NCBI GenBank assembly: GCA_035582835.1
Contig: JAYKAV010002932.1
Coordinates: 1,870,364-1,934,363, forward strand
Length of the DNA stretch: 64,000 nucleotides
Source: Phoebastria nigripes
Lineage: Eukaryota; Chordata; Aves; Procellariiformes; Diomedeidae
Direction of reading: 5' to 3'
Numbering within the stretch: the stretch's first letter is position 1; every line of letters begins with the position of its first letter. The notes under the pieces were generated by a model, which saw only the letters and a list, made by a program, of their open reading frames with translations, had not been told where the DNA came from and did no database searches. The translations under genes and the position numbers were made by a program. Positions 39,401 to 49,875 of this stretch are shown here, piece by piece.

Positions 39401-40827
39401 GCACTAGCACTGCTGTGAATTTTAAATGGGAAAGGGAAAACAGTTGTATGAGCCTTATGGGAAAGAACTACCACACTGGGGAGAAACACATTCACCAGTC
39501 CACCCGGTCCCGTGGTTTTGTAGCTTCTCTATTACATTCCAGACAGGTAACAGAGTTCAAGGCGAACTTTTCAGGCAACAGTGCATGAATATACAGGATC
39601 TATAGAGTCATCAAAATGCAGTCTTCTGCTACCATGAAAACCTATTAAGTATGCTTAGAAGAAAAATAGGACTGTTTTTGACCCCCCCCAAATGGATCTC
39701 TATTAAGTTTTCCCTCTGTGCAAGCAGGAGAGGAATTTTCAAGTCCCTTTCCTTTCCCAAATTCATGGTTTGGGGAGGAAAAAAAACTGTTACCATATTT
39801 CCCTTCCATTCTATTCTGCTTTCCACTAGAAGGAGAGAAGATATCTTCTTGTATCTACTACTACTTTTTTTTTCTCCTCTGTGAAGTTCTTGCTTTGAGG
39901 CCCACCCTTTGTCGATCTGAATACTTTCTGCACGGAGCTGTGAATTCTTTGATATCCCTGAAACCTTGCAAGATACAAGCTTCTTGCAGAATCAGACCCT
40001 TATACACNCAAGAGTTCCTTAGCTTTAGTTTTCTGTTGTAAAGCCTCATGCTAATGCTGAAAATGTATGATGACAAGGGACCTGTTTTGAATCTTTTTTT
40101 AAGCCTCGGATCGTACAGTGAAAATAGGCTGTACTGTACTATATGTTACCTTGATTTATGTGAAACATCACATATTGATGCCTTTATAGACAGCAACTTA
40201 GTGTTTCAGAGGAGTCTGCATGTTACGAAAAGGGCAGCAGGTGTTATTTAGACTAAATTGACCTCGAAATTGATTTCTTTATTTTATGACTTACTGAGGG
40301 GAGATTAATACTTTTTTTTCCTGCAGCCTGAAACAATTTACATGGTAATAGAAGGCATAGTCAGTCAAATAAATTGCTGGAAGTAGTAGTGTTCCAAGAA
40401 AGAAAATACGGATCTTACTTGCATTGATTCTTTCTATCCCCAGGGAGTAGCTAAGACTTTTAACACTGGGGAAAGACTGCTAAAATTTATTTTTCCCATT
40501 AAAGGCAGAAGAATGGATAGTAATGTCTGTAAGCTGACATTTACTCCAAACTTTCAGTTGGAGGGGTGGGGAGAAGGGTGTGCCCGATATAAAATTTAGG
40601 GAGCGTTTTAATGTTATTTCATTATTTCTGTAAGGGCAGATGGATAGAAGAGGAAATCATAAGAAAATTCTGGAAAGCCTGATGTGGAGACAGCACGGCT
40701 GCCCTTTATAACAGAATAGACCTTGATAATAGCCTGTAAATGGTTGTTGCAATTTCACCTTTGAATACCAAGTAGATATCATCTCAAAATACAAATGTTC
40801 GTGGAAACGAGACCTAAAAGAACTTAC
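36406..40827. other. no gene recognised; unique AT-rich sequence
   Basis: A tandem pair of TATCCAATAAAT motifs lies at about 38234-38270. The 96-codon frame at 39128-39418 has balanced composition but no recognised domain or good splice signals. Confidence 0.5.
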
Positions 40828-40863
40828 CTGGAGGAGGCACTGATAGGAACATGAAGTATAGTT
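40828..40863 (-). CDS. weak candidate 36-bp exon on the - strand
   Basis: Read on the - strand, a pyrimidine-rich acceptor (CTTTCTCCCTCCTATAG) and a full-consensus donor (CTCCAG followed by gtaagtt) enclose exactly 36 bp. All three frames are open, so the length and frames give little evidence for coding. It lies opposite in strand to the candidate at 44087, so both cannot belong to the same transcript. It could be a short non-coding-RNA exon or chance. Confidence 0.15.
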
Positions 40864-41588
40864 CTATAGGAGGGAGAAAGTTTTTCGTTACTATGCTGCC
40901 ACGAATGCTGCGATGCTGAAGTGATGTTATTTCCATTTCCCGTAGACTCCAAGTGCATAGTTAAAAGATTTGTCAGTGGCATAATACTTTACATAATCTG
41001 AACATGTATGAGATATTATTATGACATATTACTTGAAAACAAGTGGCAATGCAACTCCACAAAAACAATTTTTTGTTGTTTTAAAACAGAAATACTGTAT
41101 AGGAAAATGTCTTGTCTATGAAAATCACTATGATCATCCTGGGGCTGGGAGTAGAGAATTAATCTCTTTTGTCTATCAGAAAGCTGCACCTGAATGCTAT
41201 TATTGCAGCTGTAGCGAATGAGTGATTATTTCAATCTTTGTAATACAAGAGGAGGAGATTTGGTGTTTGGCAGATACCTGTCTGTCCAGGCCAGGCTTCT
41301 GGTGCTACTGGGGAAGGGACTCAAGCTCTTGCTAACAGGCTTAGATGAGTTTGGACTACTGTCTGAATTCTCTGTCCCCCTAAAAATAACCTTTGCCTGA
41401 GGAGTTTTGCTAATTTTGCTTTTATTTTCTGGCTCAGTGTGCCCTGGATTATCACAGGTGGCAAGCGTGTTATTAATATGGAGCACATCACAAGCTTTCC
41501 AAGTAGTTGTCCCATATGCAACATTGGTCTAAAGCTGTTTATTAATTTGTTACTGGTTGACAGAGCTGTGCAATGCTTGGAAAAAAGC

Positions 41589-41607
41589 GGGGGGCGGGGG
41601 GGGGGGG
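41589..41607 (+). repeat. G-rich run, quadruplex-capable
   Basis: G6, C, then G12. Such a run can form a G-quadruplex on the + strand. Confidence 0.85.
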
Positions 41608-42721
41608 AGTATATTTGCAAAATATCTGTTTAAAATGGCATACTTATTTGGGAGTCAGGGTATTGCCTCCTCGAAAAGAGAGAGTTGCATAGAATAAAAT
41701 CTGCTGTCTCTTTGTATGTCTGCCAGCCTGCCTCTCCTAGAGAGTTTCCCAAGAGCAACACCCCTGCAAAATGGTTAGCTTGTGGGGTTTGAATGCTTAC
41801 AGTGCCCTTTACAAGCACTGTGAAACTGTGATCTAAGGTCAGCCATGCAACCTACTGCATGATAGCTCTATAACAAGAAAGAGAATGCTAATTAGAAGAC
41901 AGAGTGGAAGGTAATGGGCATTGAATACAAATAGTTGAACATACATTCTACTGTATCTCTATGTACATTCTGTTTGTATGATGTGCATAATAAAGCAGAA
42001 GCAGTAAAATGGGTATGGGGTGGCTGAACTTTGGGTGGTGGCAATAAGAGAGTAGCTCAGGTGAAGGAAAAGATGAAGGCAGGAGAGTGAAATAAGTAAA
42101 CATGAAGAAAACCTGAAAAGGTAGAAAATGCACAGCTTGTCAGTGATACAGCAGTGAGTAAAGATGTGGAAGTGCTATTAAATTGTGCAGAGACTAGAAA
42201 ACAGAACAGATTATTAGGCTGATGGTTTTGTTTGATGTCAGTCTCAAAGCTTGTAGCTTCTCACAGCGGATAAAAGTGACTGCTTTCCTTTATGGGAAAC
42301 AGATGCAATTGGACTGCAGGAATTTGTCTGTTGGCTGATTTTGACGGTAGTTCGGCATCTATATATGTCTTGTAAAGTCTGTTTCTTGGCATTTCCTATG
42401 AAGAAGTATATGTATACAATGGCTATGTTGAACAGAGAACAACTGATATTCTTGCTTTTTCTACTTTTCAGGAACTAATATGCTAAGTGGACACTCACTG
42501 CATAAGAAGGTCCTTTTGTGCTTGACTTGTAACGCACGGAGGAAAAGTTAAAAATAATCAGAATATTTTTCATACCACTAGAGATGTTAATTTTTGTAGC
42601 ACATAAATTCTTTTCATGTGTCAGTGGCAAATGTAATATGTTTCCAGCTGCTGTGTTTCTGCAATAGCTGTCTTTTGAGGTAGTTTACAGACATTAAGCT
42701 TCTTTTTAGGTGAGAAAGTGG

Positions 42722-42860
42722 TATAGTCCTCCATATATTAATTGGTAAACTGGGATGCAGAGGAGTGAAATGCTGAAAGGTCATGTAGTGAAGTACCAGA
42801 GAATTAGTATCGACTCCCTGAAATATGTTCTAGCTACTGGGTCATAGCACATCTCCTANA
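42722..42860 (-). mobile_element. MIR-like SINE fossil
   Basis: The blocks GGTAAACTGGGATGCAGAGG, GAAATGCTGAAAGGTCATG, AGTACCAGAGAATTAGTATC and a terminal block ending GGGTCATAGCAC follow the antisense MIR layout: 'aaactgaggcacagagagg', then 'aaggtcacacag', then 'ggcagaattaggaatagaa', then an 'accacta' end. The copy is diverged and on the - strand. Confidence 0.55.
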
Positions 42861-43859
42861 AATAAAAGATCTAGAAGCTTAGTATCTGGAGGCATACTTG
42901 AAAATAATAATAGTAATAATAATTTAAAGGAGTTCACAGCAGTTACTCTCTGCTGTCTTTGCCAGACACGCCTCAGTTTCAGCTTATCAGACTTTCATTC
43001 CCAAATATTAGGAGGAACTGCATAGCTTCACTTTGACATGCAAATCTGATCTTATTGACAGGAAAGGCAAGACAACAGGAGGCTAGCCCTGGGAGACCTT
43101 TTCAAAATATAAATATGAATGTACTGGCTGTATTCATTAGGGAAGAGACAAAAATTTAACATGCCAACTACTTTCTAACATATCCTTCTAAAAATAGTTC
43201 TGTTTTAATTACTGACTTGAGTCTTGCAATGTGTCTGTATTTAGATACCATGGCACTTCTATGACCTATTTAAAAACCTGTCTAAGCCTTTGTTTCTGTA
43301 TTGTATTAACAACAGCGTAGTCAGCTTATTCTCACACTATCTGTACTACAGTAATATCCCTTTTTTTTTTTCTTCTGCATTCTGGTCTCTCCAGCTGTAA
43401 CTGCAAAGCCTCCAGATGTGTCCAAGCCCCAAACTGCCTTGTGTCCACACTTGTGGAATGCCACAATGAGTTAAGACTTTGGATGTAGGAGAAGCTTCAG
43501 GAGAGACAGGAAACTAGGAATTTTACATTGCTTTAGGGTGGACCCAAATGTAGACCTGTCTGCAAGGATGATGAGCCTGCTGAGCATGCCATGAACCTGC
43601 TTGCCTGCGCAGCCTATGCTACGGTGGTTTGCAACAACGTTATATGGTTGTTGCCAAGCAGGCAAATAAACCAGCGTCTTTCTACTGGAATATGGAGTCA
43701 TTTTTCATAAGATATCAAGAGAATTTTTGGCAGCTGAGAAACTGTCATCCAAACTTCCATGGCAAGTACTGAAAGGAAGTGTACTGCGCTTCTTGCCTGA
43801 GCTTCTGAAAGGCAGTGGCTTTATCATCATTCTGTCCTTCCCACGCACACCCTTCTAAA

Positions 43860-44060
43860 ATAGGGATAAGAATACTAGTTTTCTTGGGGATCATTATAGT
43901 AAAGAGGGTCTAATGCATAAGATGAATGACAATGAAAATCTCTGTAACCAAATGTTTTACTAATGGCTCCTCTGAGCCTAATTATAGTGCTCAATGTTGA
44001 TCTTTATTCTTGTTATGTAAAGTGCAAACTATTCTGTTGAATCTGATGGCTTTTATTTTT
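43860..44060. promoter_or_regulatory. candidate conserved sequence just upstream of the best exon
   Basis: Unique, non-repetitive sequence (GGGGATCATTATAGTAAAG, CTGAGCCTAATTATAGTGC, GATCTTTATTCTTG) directly before the acceptor of the exon at 44087. If that exon is real, this is intron sequence that could hold splicing signals. Confidence 0.18.
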
Positions 44061-44086
44061 TAATTTTTCCTCCTCTCTCTTTTCAG

Positions 44087-44146
44087 GACTATAAATCTGA
44101 TGTTATGACTCTGGTTTCCAGTGCCAAGAACGGTCCTCAAGGTCCA
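44087..44146 (+). CDS. candidate 60-bp internal coding exon, gene not identified
   Basis: The acceptor is strong: an almost unbroken pyrimidine run of about 20 bases ends in TTTTCAG just before 44087. The donor is near-consensus (CCA followed by gtaagta at 44147). The interval is exactly 60 bp and is open in only one frame, which gives 20 residues beginning DYKSDVMTLV and ending NGPQGP. In that frame it is a symmetric phase 0-0 exon that could be skipped without a frameshift. The last residues resemble a Gly-X-Y collagen start, but no other Gly-X-Y exon is visible in the window, so collagen is only a guess. I do not recognise the protein. A 60-bp open frame is not unusual by chance, and a few good acceptor/donor pairs are expected in 64 kb, so the call rests on splice-site quality and protein-like composition. 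Confidence 0.42.
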
Positions 44147-44827
44147 GTAAGTAGAAGCATTTTGCTGAACAGATTAGATTCTGTAACTGAGTTTAGATCT
44201 TCTTTTAAATTGCTTCAGTCATCAATCACTGGAACCAATTTTTATCTGTGACACCTTGCTGCTTTTGAAGTGACTGTACTTGAATTTGTTTAAATGCTCT
44301 TTAGTACTTGAATATATAGTATAGCAAAGATCTGTCTTTCCAAACTGAATAAAACTGATTAGTGTCATTGCAGTGTAAGTTCATTAACAGCCCAGTGAAT
44401 CCATCTCGTGTGCTACTACCTGTATCATATCAACACAGAGACTTGGCTTCAGGTTGTGTCTCACTGCTATGCAGAGGAGGGTAGCATTTGAGTAAATCAT
44501 AGGGTGGGGTACAACTGCAAGCCCCCCTGCAATCCCCTGTTGTAATGATGTCCCCAGCTGAGGGTAGATACAGAAAAAGAAAAAAACAAAAGTTTGGACA
44601 AGTTTGGTGGCATGCAAGACCAAAGTGTTTGCAAGAGTAATGCTGCTGTTTGCTTGAAAACTGAGCAGGACTGGACCAAGAGGATCTACCTTATATTGGC
44701 TTAAAGGATAGAAATAATCTAGTCTGTCTCTGTCCTATCCTGCACCTATCCTTCTTCACTTTCCATATAATCTTATCACTTGGCAGGAAACAGGTGTACC
44801 ATAAAATAAGTTTATGCTAAGGTGTTA

Positions 44828-44908
44828 TAGGCCTGATTTTCAAAGGTGCTGATGATATTCAACACTGTTTGATGTCACTGAGAGTTCATCATTCATTGCA
44901 GTCAAGTC
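44828..44908. repeat. possible fossil of an ancient palindromic amniote repeat, second type
   Basis: AGGCCTGATTTTCAAAGGTG followed by CTGATGATATTCAACACTG and TGATGTCACTGAGAGTTCATC parallels a repeat frequent in turtles and crocodilians ('ggcctgattttcaaaggtgctgagcaccc ... tcaatgggagttg'). The first 20 bases agree closely and the rest is diverged. Family name not certain. Confidence 0.42.
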
Positions 44909-45024
44909 CCTTTTAATCTTTTTTATTTTGTCTCTCTAAAACATTAATATCATGCCATAGGGCCTTTTCAAGTGCCTCCAGGTGGTTGATGCCAGTAGCT
45001 GACATTAATTTACTTTATGCACAT

Positions 45025-45057
45025 TTGGGCTTTTGGGTTTTTGTGGTTATTTTTTTT
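45025..45057 (-). repeat. G/T-rich stretch leading into a T run
   Basis: TTTGGGCTTTTGGGTTTTTG then GTTA and T8. The - strand has the A-to-A/C layout. Confidence 0.6.
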
Positions 45058-45780
45058 CTTCTGATTGTCTAAATTGTATCCCCTCAGACTTGAGGTCGTA
45101 GGAATGTGTATTTATGTCAGAATAAGGAAATACACGATATTTCAAGTATTCAGCAAACCCTTTTTTCCTGTTTGCAGGCATGATGGATGCAATTTTAAAC
45201 ATGAACCTTAACCATTAAAAGTTCCTTGAAAGGAGGAGGTGNTTGGACTTTTTCCAAATGAACACTGTCTTTTGGTTTGAAATCACTGCCTTTTGAAACT
45301 GCTTAGTCACATTAACATAAATTAAAAAACTTTTGTATGTATTTTGATCTTTCAAGATTTTTTATATTTATCTGATGATGGTGATTTGACAGGATCCTTT
45401 TTTACCCCGTATACTAAGTTTTGGAAGAATATTTTCTTTCAATAATTCTTTCTGCACTGCCTCTTCCTTCCCACTAGAACAGCTTTCAAAAATTTTAATA
45501 GCTACTGAAAAGTTGCAGCCTCTTCTGTTTATTTTACAAGTTAACTTTTGACAAACTGTGTTGTGAGAGGTGAAGGCTTATTTTTGGAAACTTGTTTTTG
45601 TGCTTCATATATTTGCATTGAAATTAGGTTTGTATTGGTTAAAAATGAATTTTTTGAAGCATGATGTAGTGTTTTTTCTGGCTGAATGTATTTTCTAAAA
45701 TAGAAAATGGTCTGCTACAAGTGCAGAACAAGTTTTTATAAACACCTGTCATTTTATATTGAAAGCTCCCTGTTCTCTTC

Positions 45781-45782
<2 letters not shown>

Positions 45783-45814
<32 letters not shown>

Positions 45815-45840
45815 GGGGAGGGGGGGGGATGGGAGGGGGG
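45783..45840 (+). repeat. A24 run followed by G-rich quadruplex-capable block
   Basis: 24 A bases are followed by G12, A, G9, AT, G3, A, G6 (45807-45840): at least four G runs of three or more with one- or two-base spacers. Confidence 0.95.
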
Positions 45841-47344
45841 CTTTACAGAATTTGTTGGCCAAACTTAACCTGAAAGTTCTGATTTTTTTTTTTAACTTCA
45901 TGATTGAATCCTTTTTTTGCTGTTGCCTGTAAGAAAGTGTCCTCAAACTTCAAAGTGTACTGCCTTAAACAGGATTTCAGTTGTCTTGCTTGAGCCTCAG
46001 TAACTTATAGACCTTTAATTATTGTTTTTGCTTATTTTTGGGTGAGGGGAAGAATTATAAAGGCAAGTTTAGCCATGTATTTTGATTTACTGAAGAGGGT
46101 TGTGATGGGAAGAGAAAAGGGTTTCATGTTTTCCATATTTCTGATGCCACACAACCATGGCATAAAAAATAATGAGTTAAGAGTTGAGCTTATTTCTCTT
46201 GAAATTACACTGTCTCTGTTGTTGCTTGGAAAATTGCTTGTTGTGATGGATGAGAAGAAACACGTAGATTTTTTCAAATGTGTTGCCAGATCATTGCTTA
46301 TAGAACAATCTGGTAATAAAAGGAGAGTTGACAGATTGAGAATTCAAATGGATCTGATAATGAATTATTGAATAATGCCCCAGTTCCAGAGCCTGAAAGG
46401 CTCATTTCCAGGTGTGGGTTTTTTTTTTTAATAATTGTTGGCTGCTTTTCCTGCTCTTAGTGACAGATCCTATATGAAATTCTAATGCAGCTGAAGCTCA
46501 TAGACTGAATTTACTTCTGTGTTGTATAATTGAGACTTTATTGAAATGGCTAGAGTTACAGTGATATAAAACTGCAGTGGTAACTCAGTGGTGAATCAGA
46601 TCTATCAAATTTCATGTTTCTTGATAGGTATAGCTACTTAATATACTGTTTGTTAAACAATTCAAGATGTTTTCATTAAGCTGAGTGATTGTGCCTTTTA
46701 AAACCTTTCTTTTGTTCTTAAATCTCATCAGGGAATCAGTTATACCTGTGGAGCTAAGAAAATCTAACTGAAGAAATGACTATTGGGAAGCATTAGGAAG
46801 TTGTCGAACTACTGCCAGAATCCAGAAGGCTGTACTTGGGCTAGGATTCTGCCATTTTTGTCCCTTTTCTTATAGCTTCCTCTAAGTGCTGTACTCTTCT
46901 TCTATCTGTGATTTCATACACTTCTCCTAGGCTACCTTAAAATCTTATTCCTGCATATCTAAAGGTTTATGTTTTCTAAAATGGCTTTGCCTTTACCTCA
47001 GTCTCCATTTCTCAAATTCTTGTCTATATATTGATATTTGATAACAAATATCATGTACTGTTTTTAATCAAGAGATGTTAAGAAAAGGTACTGGGAGTAA
47101 AATAGGACTCTTCAGGGTAATTCAGTAGGGACAATAATGATTTTTGCTGAGAAATAAAATTGCTGCAAGAATTGCTGCCTGTGATCTGAATAGAAATGTG
47201 CTAGCTACCTGAAATTACCTTATCTCTACTGCTGTTTCGGGAGAGATATCTATTAGCTGGAGATAATGGCTTGCAAAAAACGCGGATTTCTTTAAATTTT
47301 AGATTTCTATTGAATGGAATGTATCTTAGCACCAGCATTCTTTC
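45841..47344. other. no gene recognised
   Basis: The 109-codon frame at 46042-46371 has no recognised domain and ends just before an ordinary T run. I treat it as chance. A weak sense MIR-like motif (CCTCAGTCTCCATTTCTC) sits near 46996. Confidence 0.5.
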
Positions 47345-47361
47345 AAAAAAAAAAAAAAAAA
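47345..47361 (+). repeat. A17 run
   Basis: Plain poly(A) without a recognised source element. Confidence 0.85.
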
Positions 47362-47545
47362 TCTGTCACTACCAGGAACAAGAATTGAATTGAAAGAAAA
47401 AACAACTCCTCCCTAAGCATCATCACAGAGCATTTGGAGAATATGTTGGGTGGGAGGGGAGAGTCTTCTGCGCAAGGGAGAAGGGAAAGTACATTGTGCA
47501 GATACCTCAAATGATACTGTAGAACTAATCTAATCTAAGAGAATT

Positions 47546-47627
47546 AAAAAAAAAAACAAAAAACAAACAAACAAAAAAGACACACACACAAAAAAACCCA
47601 AAAACTAAAAAAACAACAACAAACCCA
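47546..47627 (+). repeat. poly(A) run grading into A/C-rich sequence
   Basis: A11, then CAAAAAACAAACAAACAAAA, a short (CA)5 block, CCCAAAAACT and CAACAACAAACCCAC. Confidence 0.9.
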
Positions 47628-49684
47628 CTGGGGGAAATCCTGATAAATTCTTTTTGTAAAATTTCCAACCTAATCTATAGAACTGCTGCAAAATATAGGA
47701 AAATTATTTACAGCTCTATCATGTGGATCTGAGAGTATTTTATGGGTTTCACCCTATGTGAACTGAATTCAGAGAGGTCAAAATTTTACTTGAGATGCCT
47801 AACGTGGGAAGATTTTCTCAAGTCTTACATCACAATGTCTAGCTGCTTTTGAGTATCCAGGCACATGAAATCTGTTGGTGTGTTAATCCACAGCAGACAG
47901 GAAAAGTCAGAAGCTGTTAAAGAACCTTGACTTTTATTCCTTATGTCTTCATTTGTTTATAGTGTTATTGCTTGTTATTATTGTACATGGCTGGTTTTTT
48001 TTTTTTAATCTCATCAGATAAGTTGGCCTAATGGTTGGAGGTGCAGTCCTTGTTAACTGGAAATAGTCTCCTTGAAAATATTCCAACATTTTAGATGATG
48101 AGATAGCGTTACTATTATATGTTGTATAGGTTGTTATTATATAATTATTATAAATGTTATTTAATGATAAATGAAATGAAGACAAATCAGTTATTCTTAC
48201 ATTCTCAGTATTCAAACTCCTGTAATCTATTGATACCCTTTTCCTCTTCCATCAGGTTATGATTTCCGCATTGTTATTACTAAAGTAGGTGCATACCCTG
48301 CTGAATTTTTGTTATCAGGGGTTAGCCTTGCCTAGAGTGGTGATGATGTGGATGTCTACAAAGTTGTAGCTATTTTATTATTTTTAGAAAAGCAGATCTC
48401 TGGGATGAATTGACAAAGGTTGACGTTTTGATTTTTCATTGTATTAAAGTTTGGTGTCGTCTTGGCTGGCAGTAGACGTAGTACTAAGCAATGCCTTGTT
48501 CTCTTAGCAGCCTTCCTTCCTTTCACTATCAGAAGTTCTTCTGCTTCTGTGGTTTAGCNAAGGAGTTAAAAGTCAGTCTAAATAAAATAAGAATAAGCAA
48601 TTTCCAATAGCTGGAAATTCAAATGCTAACAAGCATGTGAATTGAGAGAGCTGCTGAAATGCCAGGTAAAGTTTGATAGAAGATCCTTGTTTTTTGAACG
48701 TTCATGGTTTTGCTGTGCAAAGAAAATCCGGCATTGGACAGTAGCTCAATACATAGGGGGAAGACATGTCTAATGAAGAGGACATTTATGAATAGACTGA
48801 ATGTCTATGTAAGTTTTTCTTTGCTTTGTTACTCAGAAAGATAAGCCAAAATGATGTTTGGAGGCTCTCAATAAAGTTTAGTTGCACACCTCTTCTTCTA
48901 CTTGGAAGATTAAGGCAGGCACCTGATGGGCTAAATGAACTGAAACAAGGTTCTTTCAAAAGGAATTGCAGAATAATCAAAGGAGAAAACCAATTGCCTT
49001 TGCTGCTGTTAGTAATATTCAATTTTTGGTAGGTCTACATACTGGAATTTAACAGACTTCCAGGAGGGACTTTGTAAGCATACTCACAATCTAAGAATAA
49101 GCAAACAGAGATTAAGAAAAAGCAGGAAAAGGCTTTGTCTGCATGAAAGTTGTATAAAAGCTGTATAGAAGTTGACGTTTTTCACTGCTAGCAGTATTAA
49201 ATTGATTGTGGGGTGGAGTGTGCGCCCATAGATGGAAAGCAAGAGACTGTAATAAATAGGGTATAATATACATTTCATAGAGCAGTTCTGTAAATCTCTA
49301 CTTATATAATTTCGAGTGAAACTAAAGGGAACGTGATAATTTTGCCCAGCTTTTCCTTTGAATCTTTTCCTTTCGCTTGGTTTTCAGTCAGGAGTTGCAA
49401 AAATGTGCTACTGGAAAACATATGAATACAATTATGAATTTGCATAAATATTTGCACAAGCAAGATTCTAACTATTGTATAGCTGCCCATCAAACAAATT
49501 CTATTTAGCTCTCTTACCAGAATCGCATACTGTTCATTGTGGTGATTTTATCATTATCTTAGAGGCAAATAAATCGATGCATCATGAATATTAAAAATAT
49601 TTATAGTTCAGTTAATATTTTCTTTGGTTTTCTTTTGTGTTCTGCTCATGTTAATGATGTTTGTAAATTATCAAAACCCAGAAC

Positions 49685-49688
<4 letters not shown>

Positions 49689-49715
<27 letters not shown>

Positions 49716-49768
49716 CCAAACCCAAAACAAAACAAAAAAAAAAACCAAAAAAAACCCAAAAAAACCCC
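49689..49768 (+). repeat. A27 run grading into A/C-rich sequence
   Basis: 27 A bases, then CCAAACCCAAAACAAAAC, and then A8-10 blocks separated by CC, CCC and CCCC. C content grows to the right. Confidence 0.95.
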
Positions 49769-49838
49769 AGAAAACATGCTTCTAAAAGCCAGCAATAAAA
49801 GCCTTTGAGAAATCCTATGGATGAGAATTCAAATTAGA

Positions 49839-49875
49839 AAAAAACCAAACCAACCTAAAACCCCCCCGCCCCACA
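49839..49875 (+). repeat. A/C-rich stretch with C8
   Basis: AAAAAACCAAACCAACC followed by CCCCCCCGCCCC. A second A/C-rich block 70 bp downstream of the tract at 49689. Confidence 0.75.

Noticed and set aside
39128..39418. 96-codon open frame with balanced composition
   Set aside because: No recognisable domain and no good splice sites at its edges. It could not be distinguished from chance.
42513..42530. TTGTGCTTGA, shared with miR-218
   Set aside because: Only about ten bases agree and no precursor stem is seen.
42976..42992. AGCTTATCAGAC, shared with miR-21
   Set aside because: The match stops after about 12 bases and no complementary arm is present to make the precursor hairpin.
43394..43492. 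Cysteine-containing frame after TCTCTCCAG (CNCKASRCVQAPNC)
   Set aside because: No usable donor before the stop and no recognised cysteine spacing; probably chance.
46042..46371. 109-codon open frame on the + strand
   Set aside because: No recognised family, no strong acceptor or donor in frame, and the - strand over the same stretch is also open, as expected by chance.
46990..47015. Sense MIR-like motif CCTCAGTCTCCATTTCTC
   Set aside because: Flanking MIR blocks are missing.
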